Assembly (NCBI GenBank): GCA_003415625.1
Contig: PYIU01000003.1
Location: 992,001-1,056,000, forward strand
DNA from: Aquanectria penicillioides
Lineage: Eukaryota; Ascomycota; Sordariomycetes; Hypocreales; Nectriaceae
Direction: 5' to 3'
Length of the DNA: 64,000 nt
Shown: in pieces, positions 35,258-47,698 of the stretch
Layout of the letters: each line of letters starts with the position of its first letter
How positions within the stretch are numbered: position 1 is the stretch's first letter
Position numbers and translations under genes: made by a program
The notes under the pieces: model-generated
Databases searched by the model: none
The model's input: the letters and a program-made list of their open reading frames with translations, nothing else
Told to the model about the DNA's origin: nothing

Positions 35258-38200
35258 AATGTAAGGGAAGATTGATAGCGGCTGTTGGACGCTCTACGGG
35301 TCTCGGCATGACACATCAAAGAGGGGCAGAAGAGACGCCGACAACCAGACTTAAGAGACAACAACGGACTTGGAGGAGACAAGAGGCAAGATACTTGCGG
35401 TTTAAGACTAGACAACAGTCGGCGCTGTACACTAGATAATCGGATCAATGAAGAAAGAGCATTTACCGAGACTGCAAGGTGCACATGGAGGATCCACCAT
35501 GAATGCGGAACGGCCTTGGTAAGGGGGGTGCGCTGCGGGCCGCCGGGTGCTTCCCTAAATCCATGCCAACAGATGGTTTATCCGGAAGGGGCCAAGACCG
35601 ATCGACGCTGCGATAGAGGTACATTCATACGGAGTGAGGCGAGATGAGATGAGGCGAAGTGAACAGGGATCCCATTTCACCCATAGTCAAGGCTGAGATT
35701 TACGACGAAGCCTTCGAAGAGCGGTGAAAAGTAGGCTGTGGGCTTGATGAACGGCACCTTGGCCATGGATGAGGGGCAGCTGTAGCTGCATGAAGGAGTG
35801 GGCTATATGTGACGAATGAGGGTGAGTAACGACGAAAGGGCAGACAACCGATGAGAAGAGTCTGAATTTTATCAAGTCTCAAGGCCGAGGAGAAAAAAGA
35901 ATCCTCCCCAAACGAAGAATCGAATGTGCAATGCATGATGGGGAAAGGTGTGGCTTTGCTTTGTGTTCCAAAATATCACCGTGGGAGAGGCGAGAGCTGT
36001 GACATGTGCTCGGAAGGTCGACGTTGTGTGGACGGGTTCTGACTGCGAGGATGGGAAAGGGGAGGAGGATGAAGGGCTTGGTTGGTCAGCTGATAGTTGT
36101 CGTTTTGGTGTAATTGACAAGGCAAGCCGGCGGTGAGGTTGGTTAATGGGATTTTTGCATCAAGTTTTGCGTCACAGACGGGTGCCGGCCTGGTACATGA
36201 GGTCTCAGTCATGACGAGAAGTGGGAGGGAAGTCCGGGACTGGCATCACGAATGAGGCACGTGCGGTCGCGGGAGTCAAGGGCGCGAAGGCGCGTGAAAG
36301 CACCAGAGGCTGAGATTGGACCACGACACGGAAATATATTGTTGGGTTTGTCCATGTCATGCCGTTGAGTGAGGCGAGATATGAGATGACGATGGGGGAA
36401 GGGGGGGGGGCGTTGTGTTACGCTCGGAGGCATGTACGTAACCAAGGGGAGGGGAGGGGGACCCTTTCTTTGCCTCCGAGGAGGCTTATTATGGATGGAT
36501 GAACCACGATGTGTGAGAGGAAGATACCTAGAGAGAGACTGCAAACGTGTGCGTGTGCGACGCTGACGCGAAAAGAGATGAGAAGGTTACAGCGCAGCTC
36601 AGGCAGAGTGCCTTGACTACGGTACCTGGGCGCAAACGCGGCATGGGCTGTGGTTGTGATTGTACAAATAACTACTGCAAACTGGGAGACGCAACCCGCG
36701 TGGCAGGGCAAGGAGTGGATGGTGTCAATACGGAGAGGGACGTAGAGGAGATGGGCTTGCGCAGGGGGAAAAGCACGTAACGCAAGAAAGAGCGTGGTAA
36801 GTTCTTGATTGTAATCCCTGTCTTTCCCCGAGCGTGCGTGTTGGCTTTCTTTTCCTTGGGTCATGGGTAACGGTCCTGTTGTGACAGTGGCATGGATCTC
36901 GGCGCTGAGCGCTCGCTCTTGTTGGTGGTGACCAAAGGGTGGTGATGATGAATTGTGAAATTGATTGGCATGGTGGATGGAAATGGGGGACCTTGTTGGT
37001 TGCTGAAACAGTGATACCCTTGATCGCTCAATCGCCGTGTGCCCAAACGCCAAGGTCAAGGGCCCCCGATGGTCCATTCGTTTGCGAGAGCCTTATCAAC
37101 GGTTGAATGCGATCCCTGGTTTTACTGAGACGAGGGCTCATGGGTTGTGATTGCGCCCGACCGAGCAGCCCCGTCACCGGTACACCGGCTCCTCATTTTT
37201 TTCTTGTCATTTCCACGATGTCCTTGAATAGGTACGACCATGACCTTGATGCTTGAACGCAAGTAATTTATTACCCACAACCTTGCTCCCGTGTTCATGT
37301 CCGCGTCCGCGTCCGGCCCGCGTAGTTTCGCTATCGGATCCGGCCACATCCCTCCCCGTGGGTGTGATGGCAGTTGCCTCTACGAGCCGCCCAGTGCGAC
37401 CAGACCCTTATCCATTGCCTCTTGTTCTCATTTGTCTCGCGGCTGCCAGGTACAAGCGATAGAGTACCTACTCCGTATAAGCGGTACGTTATGCCCATGT
37501 CACCCCCGCCACTTTACTGCACCCGGCGCCCGGATCTCGAAAACCACCGCCCACGTGCGACAGGGCTTGGCTGATGTTGGGCCTTGGCCCCTCGGGAGAG
37601 GAGGGGACGGACTGGGGGGCGGACTTCTTGGCTGTACCTACGAGACAATACTGAGGCAGGTACATGTACATGGACGGCTTGGCACTAACCTACCTTAGGT
37701 ACCATATGTACCGATTCCGTTGTCCCTCCCTTCCCCGGGAGACCTCAGGCGCCGCAAGCGGCACATCTTCTTGGATTCCTACCGGCAAGTCACCCACACG
37801 GAAATCAAACCGGGGCTAGCATTTTTGAGTTTGACAGTTGGGACCGAGAAAACCGGACATTCGTTTGCATTTGGATCCGGGATCGTTATGACAAGTGACT
37901 GTTGAGACAAATGTGCATCGTACCTACCCAAGTAGAGTAACACAGAGGCGGCTGGCGAGCACTGACGACCCTCACAGATGTAGTTGCCACACCATGTAAG
38001 CACGTAACAGCACAATTAGGAAGGCAGGATCAACATCAAAACGCCATGTCAAGGAGTGAAGGACGGAAGGAATGAAGGGAGCGAGGGTACCAGCGAGTTT
38101 TTTTTTCCCCCCCAACCCCTTCTCTCTCTCTCTGTCTCCTTTTGCTGGGGATGTACTGTACCTACCTCCCTATCTATCCCGAATTCCGTCACCTTGGACT

Positions 38201-41200
38201 TGGGAAACTCAAATCCTTCACTTGCAGTGCAAACACTACACTAAGTCCAACTCACATACCTTGCGAGTTCTGTTGCATCCACCACCCTACACATATCTGA
38301 TCTGCAGAAGTGACTTCCTGCGCATCAACCAGTGATTTCTTCACTTCTCACCGGTTCACCTTTGGTCAAATCCACCTCGCATCCCCGTAAACTCCACTCT
38401 TGCAAGTACTGTCCGAGCTCGAGCCACAGTTGTCGACAGGCCATATTCCAAGGACCAAGGCGAGATCCAGATCGAAACTGGACCAGCACGCGGACGGACC
38501 AGCCCGACCACCCAGGGCCCCGGGCCAAGCTGCTTTCGTCCACCGAGCTCCGAGCATCCCCGTTGAGAATCTCCGTGTCAGTCGATTCGTCCCATCAAGG
38601 CCCATCGCTTCTTCCTCGCTGCTTTGGGTTTCTTGCGTGGCTGGTTTACCTTGAAGCACCGCACTCATCGTCATCCCAAATGAGAAAGCACTGACCTGAC
38701 ACCAACCGCACTGCCTGATTGAACCAAGCTTCTCCTGCTTCTGGTCCTACTTCCTTTCTGCCTGTGCTGTGAACATCCCCATTCATATCCCACATATACT
38801 GTCAGGCAACCGACCAGCGCCGCAGCCCAACGTCGACTGTCCCCATCGCGTCGCCACTCGTCCCCAATCTCCTCCTTCACCAGCCTCCAACCCGCTGCAG
38901 CCCCGCCTCATCTGCAGCCCAGAGCCGTCAGCACACAGCAGCAGCAGAAGTAGCCTCAGCCGCAGCCGCCTCCGTCCTGTGCCATCTAGAATATCGTCTT
39001 GTTTCGGTGGAGTGTTGGAATCACTCCATTATCAAACGGAGAATCTCGTTCCCCGCTTGCTGCCTCCGCTGCTGCTGTTCGCCTATCGCTCATCGCCGTC
39101 CCCGTCGTGTGGTCGCCGTGGCTGGGTCACACACACTGGCACACGCACACGTTTTCTTTCTCTCTTAAACACGCATCCACACACTGCGCACGCACTCAAA
39201 GCTCTGAAGTTAAGGGGTTCTTCCTTGATTGTATTTCGCAGACCAAAGGTGCCCACACTGTTGTCAACAAACAATCTGCAAAGCGGCCCTCAGACACTCC
39301 CTGCTGCGGCCTACGTATATCAATCCCCCTGTGGCCGCATTGCATTGCATCGTCTTGCTTTGCTTGGTTTGTCTTACTTTGCTTGCTGGGACAACCAATT
39401 TTTTTCTCGACAGATTTGGCAATCCCATTCTCAACTGCACCGGCATTTACTAGGTGAGTGATTGACTCTCATTTAACTCTTTCGTGTTGGTCGTAACCCC
39501 CCTTCATGTCGTCATCCCTGCCCAAGCGTGCTTGCTTCCCCAGGCCTGTCTCTGGCTGTTGCCATTTCCCCGAGCACAACCCCCGCGGTGTGAGAAAAAA
39601 CCCCGGACCGAGAGACATGGGCCGGGAACAGCCGTGGACACTTACACGCAGAGACGCAGAGGCCAAGGACAAGGGAAGGAGAGCGAGAGAGCGGAACAAA
39701 AATTCATGTTCCTGGACAAAATTTGAAGAGAGAGAGGTTGAGTGTGTATCGCAAGGGTAGTGACGTTGCCGCCCTGCATTGCTGAGATGCACATCCCGAC
39801 GCCACTCACAACCACTTGGGGGCCTCCGGGTCTTCATCTATGTGACGCCTCATATTGTTTTCACCGCCAAAGCTTATGACCATGGCGTCAAACATATCGA
39901 TACCTTGCTGTCGAGCATCGCCTCTCGTTTTTGCATTGTCTCGGAGACTTGAGGCAGCGAGAGCGAGTCCAAACGACCACGGTGGGTGCTGCTGCGCAAT
40001 CGACCCTTTACGGCGGTGGATGATCGACTTTGGATGACCCACGACTAAGTTCACCACCACTTCACCGAGAGAAGTTCTTTGCTCGTTTCCACAGTTCCAC
40101 GAGGGAATAAAGGCACCCCGGAGAAACCCAGAAAAAGAAAGCAACAAAAAAAAAAATCTCAAAAACCCTGACTGAGGCTTGCCGTCTTGCGGCGTGGGAA
40201 CACCAATCAGAAGAGTCCCAACTAACACTGAGTCGAGGGTCGAGTCGAGCATCCGTCAGTGTGCCTGAGTCCGTTGTCGCGCATCCCGAGTTTTTTGTCG
40301 GGGCGACTGGGTCGGTGCGCGCCAGTGCCCACAGTCCAATTGTGGCATTCTCCTCCTCATCTCGTCCTCGGCCCTTTCGCCCCCCATCATCCCTGGACCC
40401 ATCCCATCCGCTGGGTTCTTCACTAGGCCAGCTATCCTACCAGTACCCGCTGCGCTACGTACCCACGAGGAGCATTTGCTGGGTGCTTCTGGCACTTGGT
40501 GGCCACCGACTCTCCGTGCTCTCACTGTGGAGGACGCTGGAAACAGGGCACTGGGCCACTCCCCGCCGAGCCACTCACCACCATCTTCCTCGACGCCCGC
40601 CCACTGGACCGCGCCCGCTTGGCCACTCATCACTCACCACTTACCACCACCGCCGCACCAGGCTGACCGTGCTTCTCTCTCACTCCCTCTCCTCTCTATC
40701 TGCCTCTATCTCTCATCGCCCTCTCTCCGCCTCTTCTCGGTTTCTTGGTGCCTCCTCTTCCGTCTCTCCTTCCGTTGCCTTTTTGGACACTCGCCACGCC
40801 TCGCCGTCCAGTGTCCATATTCACCAGGCCGTTCATTTTCCCCTCGTCTTCTCTCCCCCTCCACCTCCACCAAGATCCCGTCTCAAATCCTCCACTTGAC
40901 TTGGGCATCACTTTCGTCATCGCTGCCTTCCTTGCCCCGACCCCGGTGCCCTCGTCTTTCTCTCCCCCGACGACCACCACGCCAACAACTAATAATTGCT
41001 TACCCGAGCTAATCTGCCCTCACCTTGCCGCTTGCAGCCGACCACTCTTGACGACACCGTAACCCTCCACGACTCGTTTCGACGCACAAAAGATACCCCT
41101 CCGCCGTCATAGTACCCCAGCCTCCCACTCTGCGCCTCTTCCGACTCTCCCGCGCTGGCTAGCGATATTATGGCTGCTGTGATCGGTGATTTTCGTTTCA

Positions 41201-41221
41201 GATTCCTCCCACTTCCGTACC
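35258..41221. other. 6-kb gene-poor region PRE3 3' / PHO80-like leader
   Basis: No gene could be supported. 35.3-37.2 kb has ordinary intergenic sequence with a G10 run near 36,401. 37.4-38.1 kb has several GGTACC/TACCTA-type words. From about 38.7 kb, and most strongly from 40.3 to 41.2 kb, the plus strand is C/T-rich with many TCC and CCT runs, typical of promoters and long leaders of filamentous-fungal genes. A gtgagt donor-like sequence at 39454 may mark a leader intron. Confidence 0.5.
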
Positions 41222-41292
41222 ATGATAGCCAACCCTTCCATTCAACACCAACACTCGCACGACTCCTCCTCGTCCTATCGCTCAGTCAGTAG
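41170..41292 (+). promoter_or_regulatory. Upstream ORF overlapping the PHO80-like start
   Basis: The ATG at 41170 opens a 40-codon frame that ends with TAG at 41290-41292. It is in a different frame from, and overlapping, the main ATG at 41222. If it lies on the transcript it should reduce initiation at the main start. Transcript boundaries are unknown. Confidence 0.4.
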
Positions 41293-42765
41293 ATCGCGAC
41301 ACTCAACGACGCCGCGGGCGCAGCGCTCTGATTCCGCCGCGGAATACTCCAACAGCAGCAGCAACTCCCAGCCCACCACCGCCCAGTGTCTACGTCAGCA
41401 TCAGCGCCCTTAACGGCGCCTGGGGGCCACGGCGCCTCCCACCCGTCAGTCACTGGCGGAGCCTCGCGATTCCCTTCCCCGCCCCCGTCATCGTCGCCCG
41501 CTGTCATCACCGGACCCGCTGCCGCCGATAATGAGAAGAGTTCGTCTATGGCATCTGAAACGAGGGACTCTGTCCCCCTAGGCCAAGCTCCACGTTCTGC
41601 CCCGACCCCCACCAATCCCGCCCAACAACAGCCATCTCCTTCTTCCGACGATTTTCAAATACCAAACCCTTCATACCCTCTATCTAGCGGTGGTGCCTCC
41701 CAACCGCCCCCAGCGCAGACCGTGATTCACATTCGGGACCTCGCCCACATCCAGAGTCTGGCCAGTGCCGACCTGCTCTCGGGCAATGGATCTGGCATCC
41801 TCAACGACCCGCCTCTGCAGCAGATGAAGTACGAGATTAGCGGGATGCCGATTGGTGACATAATTGAAATGGTTGCGGCCTTGTTGACCAAGATCACCAC
41901 GACCAATGACCTGCAACATGACGCAATGCAACGCAATGTTGCCCATCAGCAACAGGCCAACCAGTCCAGCGAGTCGGGCGGCAACTCCATTTCCGCGCTG
42001 AACCACTCTGTCCTTGCATTCCACGGCAAGAATGTCCCCGCCATCACTATTCTTAGCTACCTCTCCCGCATCCACAAGTATTGCCCGACCACGTATGAAG
42101 TGTTTCTCAGCTTGCTTGTTTACTTTGATCGCATGACGGAGAGGGTAAATGACATGGTGATGAAGAGCGAGGAGGCACGACGACACGCCGACCCCCAACG
42201 ATCAATTCCCACTGCGTCCACCGATACCCATATGCGTGACGACGGTTCGGATGATTCGGATGAGAGTGATTCTGATCTTGCAGATGATGATGAAGAGATG
42301 GAAGACCGATCAAGTCGACCCAGCCGCCAGAGTAGCAACCGGGGAACTTCGGCTTCTGGAGACAATGCTACTCTTGCCACTGCTACGTACTTCGTCGTCG
42401 ACAGCTTCAACATTCACCGACTCATTATTTCTGGTGTTACTTGTGCCAGCAAGTTCTTCTCCGATGTTTTTTACACAAACTCGAGATATGCCAAGGTACG
42501 CCTGTCGCAAATTTTTTTTTGGCAAATGTCTACTTGACCAAATTTGGTATTTGTTTCAACAGTTGATTGCTGACACCCGTTCTTTTTACAGGTTGGCGGA
42601 CTTCCATTGGTTGAGCTTAACCACCTTGAACTCCAGTTCCTTCTCCTTAACGACTTTAGACTCGCTGTTCCAGTGGAAGATCTGGAAGCATACGCCACCA
42701 TGTTGGTCGAGTTTTACGCTCGAGAAGTAGTCGCTAAGAAGTCGGGGCCTTCAGCGAATGAATAA
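41222..42765 (+). CDS. PHO80/PREG-like cyclin (Pcl family, partner of a PHO85-type kinase)
   Basis: Exons 41222-42495 and 42592-42765 (96-nt intron, gtacgc..acag). The cyclin region runs from IISYL-type helix residues (ILSYLSRIHKYCPTTYEVFLSLLVYFDRM) to HRLIISGVTCASKFFSD and RYAKVGGLPLVELNHLELQFLLLNDF, the Pho80/Pcl signature. Such cyclins steer Pho85-type kinases, and Neurospora PREG does so in phosphate signalling. The assignment within Pcl cyclins is not certain. An acidic, low-complexity insert (DDGSDDSDESDSD..EEMED) splits the cyclin box. The N-terminus is Ser/Pro/Gln-rich. The ATG at 41222 is in frame only up to CCC 41382-41384. One extra C there joins it to the cyclin frame, giving about 482 aa. 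Without repair, the first in-frame ATG is 41548. The repair is inference. Confidence 0.8.
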
Positions 42766-43876
42766 GCTGTTCACGTGCAAAAAGACAGATGCGTGAGCTT
42801 ATCGCAAGGTCGATCGATCTAGATCAAGAGTTCGCGGGATTGCATATCCTAGCGGAGCCCGTGCCGTGGGGATGGCGTCAGGCTGGTGGGCCACTCAGCT
42901 CGACCCAGCTTCGACCGGACTGAGATGAAACATTCCCAGTTGGCAGTTCGAAGCCTCTCGGTGGGCAAGACCAACTTTTCGGACACCCAACCCCTCCACG
43001 ATCCCTGGATGGGTTTGAGTCTTGGTTTCCAAGCCTTTTGTTTTTTGTTTTCCAGTGACGACACCAAGCCATCAAACCATCAGGATCATATTGGACGATG
43101 ACAACAGAGCGGGCTCAAGATGACGAGCTGGACCATCGTCAGCAGCGAGAATGTAGGCGACATACATGTATGACTGGGAGCTGCCTTTTAATGAAATGCC
43201 ATGATGGGACGGACAATGGAAAGGTGAGCAGTGGGCTGCCTCGATGATACTTGCTACATGAGAGATTTGTTTTCCGCTTCTTTTCTGATTAGACTGGGAT
43301 GCTTGGGCAAACGGCGGCGGAAGGAATGGGGGCCATAAGGGCAAAGACTTTACGAAGTGCATTGGCGTTGAATGGTGTTCCGGTAAAGAGGGTTACATTT
43401 TTTTATAGTATCATTTTCGCAAGGCCACATGGTCGAGATAGACAAAGATTGGACCACTCAGCATATACATTTGTCTTGTGTCCTAAGATGATGTACACCC
43501 TTGAAGCCTCGTTTTAGTCGATCTGTGAAAGACAGGTTGCGAGGGATTACCAGTGTCACTCCGTGTTATCCGTGAAGATCCCGGGGATCGCGCAGTTGGG
43601 TGAAATGGGAGAAACCGGTTTTCTTCAAGCACTTGAGTTCGTAGTGAAGTCATCGATCAACATGAAGTCTCATAATCGAAGAATATGTTCCCGTCAATCC
43701 CAAACATGAGGACAAAAGGTTGAGGCAATCAATGTTTTATAGGCCATGCGAAATATCCATAAACCGACTAACCGACGCCCGAAGCCCGAGGAAATGGAAA
43801 CTAACAGCTTGGTCATAGGCCATCAAGTTCAATAGTGAATATGGATAACAATACAAGAGAAACGCGACAGTGTGGA
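42766..43876. other. Convergent intergenic region
   Basis: This 1.1-kb stretch lies between the stops of the PHO80-like gene (plus) and the decarboxylase-like gene (minus). I see no coding sequence, RNA gene or repeat. Confidence 0.5.
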
Positions 43877-44961
43877 CTAGAGGTTTGACCGAGGTGGATC
43901 CCATCTCTCCTTGCAATGGTTGAAGCCGATGATGGCATCTTCCATCTTGATGCCAATCTGCCATCGACCCAGGCCAGGCCAAAAGTTCTCGTACTCGGCA
44001 GTCAGCTTGCCTTGTTCATCACGGTGCTGGGCAATATCAAACCAGCCTAGCTTTGAGTGGCGGCTGTACTGCTCAGGAGCGACTTTGGCCCATTGGCTAG
44101 TGCCCGGAAGCTCGCCCTGGCTACTATCACCCTGGGGCAAGGGTGGCATGACAAGGGTGGAGTTGATACCTAGATAGTTGAGCCAAGTGGTGGCGAAGGG
44201 AAAGCTGGGAGCGAACTGCAATGGCTTAAAGGTGGCCTGGAAGAAAGGGATGGAGCTTGGGCTGGCTTCGAGAGCGTCGGCAGGATCGGTGTCATGGGGG
44301 AAAACCTTCACAGACATGGAGCCCTTCGGGCTACTAGTCCAGTCGAAGCGGGCAATATGTTTCGGGACGTTCCAGTCTTTGCAACGAGTGTTAACGGAAC
44401 AGAACAACAGAAACAAGAGTCAAGCACTACATGAAATCGTGGATGGAAGATGAGGCAAATCATCAAGTATCTAGGCAAAAGACTTACTTATTCGGCCATT
44501 GTAGCAGGTGTCCTTCTGGGAGACATAAATTCTTGAGATTCTGAGGGCCTTTTCAACGCGCCTCCTTCCGTTTGCGTCATCCCGTGAGTAGGCGAAACTG
44601 CCGGGGATGACAATGAGCTCATCGTAAGGCCCAACGGGTGAATCTTTGTATCTCAGGATTTGAATCATACCGACACCGCCGATGTGTTTGCCAGATGAAG
44701 GGCCGGCATATTCTGAATGGGATTCGAGGGAGAGTAGGCGTGGGGAGGCAGGCCATTTTTGGCCTTGGAACCCGAGGTCCACCAGGAGAAGAGATAAACG
44801 TCGCCGTGGAGGGTCCATGGAGGAGGTACAGCATCGATGGGCTCTGGCTTGGTGTTGTTGGTTGTGTGGTCAGCGGTGGCGGGTGCGCAGACAGCGTTCT
44901 TGGGCATGTTAGTGCTAGCATCCGGAGAGACTGGAATGTCGAGATCGTCGTTGGGCACCAT
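43877..44961 (-). CDS. Acetoacetate-decarboxylase-like domain protein
   Basis: Exons 44488-44961 and 43877-44376 are joined by a 111-nt intron (gtaagt..aaag), restoring NGRINWNVPKHIARFDW. About 324 aa if one base is added. Recognisable blocks are PPPWTLHGDVYLFSWW, HIGGVGMIQILRYKDSPVGPYDELIVIPGSF, RISRIYVSQK, PKHIARF and the C-terminal GRWQIGIKMEDAIIGFNHC. These are shared with fungal proteins of the acetoacetate decarboxylase-like superfamily, most of them uncharacterised. I cannot see a certain catalytic lysine, so decarboxylase activity is not claimed. The frame breaks at GGG 44728-44730 (CCC on the coding strand). One extra C yields YSPLESHSEY, and both exon phases then agree. The neighbour on the same strand is a tyrosinase 2.7 kb away, but a functional link is only a possibility. 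Confidence 0.83.
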
Positions 44962-45570
44962 TGTGAAGGTAGGGAGGCAAGGATGAGCGGAGATTGGGTG
45001 GTAGGCAGAGTTGAATGGAGGCGCTGTCCTGATCGAATGGAAGGAGAAGGTAACGCACGTGTTGCAACAATGGCGGATGGAGGCTCAGATGAGAGCTGGT
45101 GACGACACTGGCGATAAGGACAAGGACGGAGATGGGGGGAGGGAAGTGTGGTGTAGAAGAAAGAGATGGAGCAAGGATGAATGGGCGATGGTCAATGAAC
45201 GAAGCGGCTGCGTCACGGATGTATCCCCTCCTTGCCTTCCGTTGCGGCTTGAGAGCAGCATGATGAAGGCTGACATACTTTGGCGTAACCCCCCATCAGG
45301 TAGAGCCGGAAGGTACGACCGCGAGCTGGAACCAGGCGAAAGAAAGCATGGTACGGCGTAGCGGGTTGTACATACCCCAGACGATAAAGAACTAACGTAC
45401 TGGATTTGAACCCGGAGGGTGTGTCTGGCAGGCAGGCATGCTGACAGCGGAGACAATGAATGGGCCGCCCTTTCCTGACTGGGCAGGGATGCTACATTGT
45501 CCAAACGCAATTGGGAGGGAAGGAGCGAAGAACCGGTAGCTCATGTTGGGGGCGGTGATACCTGCTTGTC

Positions 45571-45655
45571 TACATACCTAGGTACCCAGGTAGGTAGGTA
45601 GCTAGGTACCTACCCGAGTACCACGCGTGTATAGGTCGGTAGGCAGGCACACCTA
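45571..45655 (+). repeat. Cluster of TAGGTA/TACCTA words
   Basis: Repeated, partly palindromic words such as CCTAGGTACC, TAGGTAGGTAGC and TAGGTACCTACC fill about 85 bp. The same words recur near 37,690-37,710 and 45,790-45,830. Confidence 0.75.
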
Positions 45656-45790
45656 CGGATTGTGCGTGGCCTGAGGTTTTACGGAGTTTGGTCTCAGTCG
45701 GGGGCATCTGCCGAGTGAGGGGCTCGGTTTGATTGCCATGCAAGGGCATGCACTTGGCTGTTCAGTGGTTATATACACACAAGTAGATTC

Positions 45791-45822
45791 CTACCTATAT
45801 AAATAGGTAGGTAGGTAGATAG
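45791..45822 (+). repeat. Inverted repeat CTACCTAT..ATAGGTAG and GTAG tandem
   Basis: An 8-bp perfect inverted repeat (45791-45798 and 45803-45810) is followed by GTAG units. It could form a small hairpin but is probably simple-sequence DNA. Confidence 0.6.
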
Positions 45823-45913
45823 ATATACATCTGTATATGTGTGTGTTGTGTGTGAGTGTGTGCGTGTATAAATGAATAGATGCATTCGCCAACAGGTGAT
45901 TATATTACACCGC

Positions 45914-45936
45914 GGGGGGGGGGGGGGGGGGGGGGG
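45914..45936 (+). repeat. Poly-G tract (G23)
   Basis: Twenty-three consecutive G residues. The length is probably inexact given the homopolymer errors elsewhere. Confidence 0.9.
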
Positions 45937-47698
45937 ACGTATGCTGTGTTGATGCAGATTTGTCTGCACATGTGAATGGCGGTGGCAGTGGCAGGTGACA
46001 ATGGCTGCAGTAAAAGTGTGGACGAATATCCATCCCGACTCCGTCTGTTACATGCTGCAGCAATAACAACAACAATGGTGGCGGGGAGGGGTGGGAAGTG
46101 AAGCGAAGTGAAGGGAAGTAAAGTGCAAGCAAGAGGAGGAGCGGGTAACAGCATCGTGTTTCTCTATTCCTCCATTTCTCCATGCCCCATTTTGGGACTA
46201 TGGACGCAGACATGGAACATGGTCGCAGACACGCGTGCTCGCGGTGGCATCCCCTCTACATCACATCTCCTCATCTCGTCGTCTCCCCGTCCTGCTAAGT
46301 CAACTTAGAAAAAAAACTCCCGAGCCGAGGAACGTGCCACACCACCACATATCCCCTCCCTCCTCCACCAACTGTGCCTCCCTACTCCTTTCACCCTGTC
46401 CGCGGGGTGACTGGGGGCTACTGATCTATTGGACACCATGTACCTTTTTACGCCGATGTAGCATTTCCATCGCCGAGGCCAAAGCGACGAACAGCAAAAG
46501 GGACTATATTCGGAAAGATTGACAACTCCGCTACCCGTCGCCCAAGTGCCCTCCTTCCATTACCCCAACGCACCCAATCTCTTTGTCACATCTCTTATAA
46601 CGGCTAATTTGACGACTCCCAGGGGGGAAAAAGAGACAGGAAAAAAAAAAAAAAAAGAAGGAAAAGAAACAACTGAAAGCGTTTCACTGAGAAGTCTCAT
46701 TGTTATCTATTCTTGATCTCGTCCAATTGCGGCAGCCCTCATTGCCCAAAAAACCCTTGGCTCCACTCTCAAAAGGGACTGAGCACACATCATCACGCGC
46801 TCCAGCCGAACCAGAACTTAACCCCCTCCAAGATTGCCAATTGAATCAACTTTACCCCAAGATTTAGACGGCCATGTATGTATGCGCAAAGTATATGCTG
46901 CATGCACAAAGGCGGCAGCATCTGGCTCTTTCCCCACAACAACACCACAACGATCTAAGATCCGTCGCAAACAGAGCCGTCTTGTTGGTTCGTCTTATTT
47001 TCCGCTTACCCACATCTTAAGCTACGTCCAAACTCCTGGTCCCGCACCCACCCTGCCGGGATCGTGGCGCTGAGCGAATCAGGACTAGTCCGCTGCTCCA
47101 TTGGTTTCTTGTATCTCGGTGGTCAGCCCGGCTCGCAAACGGTCCATCTTGCCTTGTCATCATCTGCTTGCTTTTTGTATGGGGGTCCAGTATTGTCGCC
47201 CTTTGATTCATCGCCTCGACATCGTGCAAAGATAGGCCAGCCGATGATCTGAATTGTGTAACCCGCCCAGATCTGCCCTTGCTGGCCATGACGACGACCT
47301 ACTGTATTCTGTCGAGCCTCAAAACCGACTATGTTTGGGCACCAAGTCATCGGCTAGCATGCGAGAGCTAGAGCATACCCATTGACCAAGCCTCAGAAGG
47401 AACGGCACCTTCACCTACATATCTTGCGTAGCTTCCTATTCACCCCGTCTTTTACTACCTCTGGAGTCGTCTTATGCAACATCTGGATTTTCATCTTGGA
47501 AGCGAAGAACCTGCAAGTTTTGATGACCCTTGACAAAATATCATGTTCCCGACAATAGTGATACCTAATTCGTTTCACCCCCCCCAACTACTACACATTA
47601 CAATCCTGCCTGGGCCAATGCTTTGAAACCATTACCTTCATACTCTTGATATCACCGCCGACATCCCATAAACAAATATGAACCTATTGCCTCATAGG

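Larger units (their letters stand above)
44962..47698. other. 2.7-kb intergenic region with TAGGTA repeats and poly-G
   Basis: No gene is recognised. It holds the promoter of the decarboxylase-like gene and the 3' flank of the tyrosinase gene. It also contains clustered TAGGTA/TACCTA words, an AT-rich inverted repeat, a G23 run and an A16 run near 46,640. Confidence 0.5.

Noticed and set aside
36418..37077. 219-codon minus-strand frame
   Set aside because: Its composition is that of intergenic DNA, it has no domain, and no splice pattern links it to neighbours.
40261..40899. 212-codon plus-strand frame upstream of the PHO80-like gene
   Set aside because: It is a low-complexity, C/T-rich region typical of a leader, with no motif.
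45380..45420. Box-B-like GGGTTCAAATCC on the minus strand (possible tRNA)
   Set aside because: The flanks do not form a T stem, and no box A or acceptor stem is found at tRNA spacing.
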